Source: Flavobacteriales bacterium (GTDB taxonomy: Bacteria > Bacteroidota > Bacteroidia > Flavobacteriales_D > CAJJDF01). From it: 33,384 bases of DNA. Position numbers and translations under genes: made by a program. Of the stretch, positions 33,371 through 33,384 are shown one piece after another (position 1 is the first letter of the stretch; the number at the start of each line of letters is the position of its first letter). Under the pieces are notes generated by a model that saw nothing but the letters and a program-made list of their open reading frames with translations, was not told the origin of the DNA and searched no databases. Location: the NCBI GenBank assembly GCA_020630395.1, contig JAHDBM010000030.1, positions 4,351 to 37,734 of the forward strand. The letters are read 5' to 3'.

Positions 33371-33384
33371 AATTTCATTAAAAA

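Overview
The window is low-GC (roughly one third G+C by eye), densely coded DNA from a member of the Bacteroidota, most likely a Flavobacteriales-type bacterium. This rests on lipoproteins of the SCKK type, secreted proteins whose signal peptides end in SQ or AQ, -10 elements of the Bacteroidota form TAnnTTTG, few Shine-Dalgarno sequences, a TonB-dependent receptor with an N-terminal carboxypeptidase-D-like domain, and a type B L31 ribosomal protein. No rRNA, tRNA, CRISPR array, insertion sequence or phage gene was seen. No gene-free stretch exceeds 300 bases. The longest gaps are 14372-14548 and 25063-25228, and apart from a weak -10-like sequence in the second I see nothing clear in them.

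Layout. (1) 1-422: the N-terminal part of a surface protein with 120-bp internal repeats, cut by the window edge. (2) 491-3436: a divergent metal-homeostasis locus with a Fur/Zur-type regulator, two 7-1-7 palindromes in the intergenic region, a His-rich TonB receptor and a tiny Cys/His lipoprotein. (3) 3497-8810 (minus): a tight six-gene run with a lipocalin-like lipoprotein, an Nramp-related transporter lacking the canonical metal site, an M61 peptidase, a second lipocalin-like protein, an alpha/beta hydrolase and an unknown protein. (4) 8893-11533 (plus): a lipoprotein, a YfcE-type phosphoesterase and an incomplete FecCD-type ABC importer (permease and ATPase, no binding protein). (5) 11628-14371: a secreted dikinase-like protein with the domain order of plant glucan water dikinase, convergent with a membrane-anchored MepA-like peptidase. 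(6) 14549-17635: SirB1-type protein, a long-chain-type acyl-CoA dehydrogenase, an NTF2-like protein and a DUF1569 protein. (7) 17675-18625: LpxR-type lipid A deacylase. (8) 18773-24010: a TetR-ABC-HlyD-TolC export operon. Its ABC protein keeps Walker A but has lost nearly every other ATPase motif, and it ends in a previously easily missed 35-codon Lys/Cys peptide gene. (9) 24007-26178: AI-2E family permease, beta carbonic anhydrase and L31 type B. (10) 26292-30655: a beta-helix lipoprotein, a secreted C1 protease and GlpD. (11) 30759-33370: a ligase-associated DNA exonuclease and an ATP-dependent DNA ligase of the bacterial DNA-repair cluster, whose helicase and phosphoesterase partners are not in the window.

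The most unusual items are the degenerate-ABC export operon with its Lys/Cys micro-protein, the secreted GWD-like dikinase, and the compact putative zinc-uptake locus with twin operators. Several starts were moved downstream of the longest reading frame because a TAnnTTTG element or a signal peptide decides them: the TonB receptor, TetR, L31, the C1 protease and the beta-helix lipoprotein.
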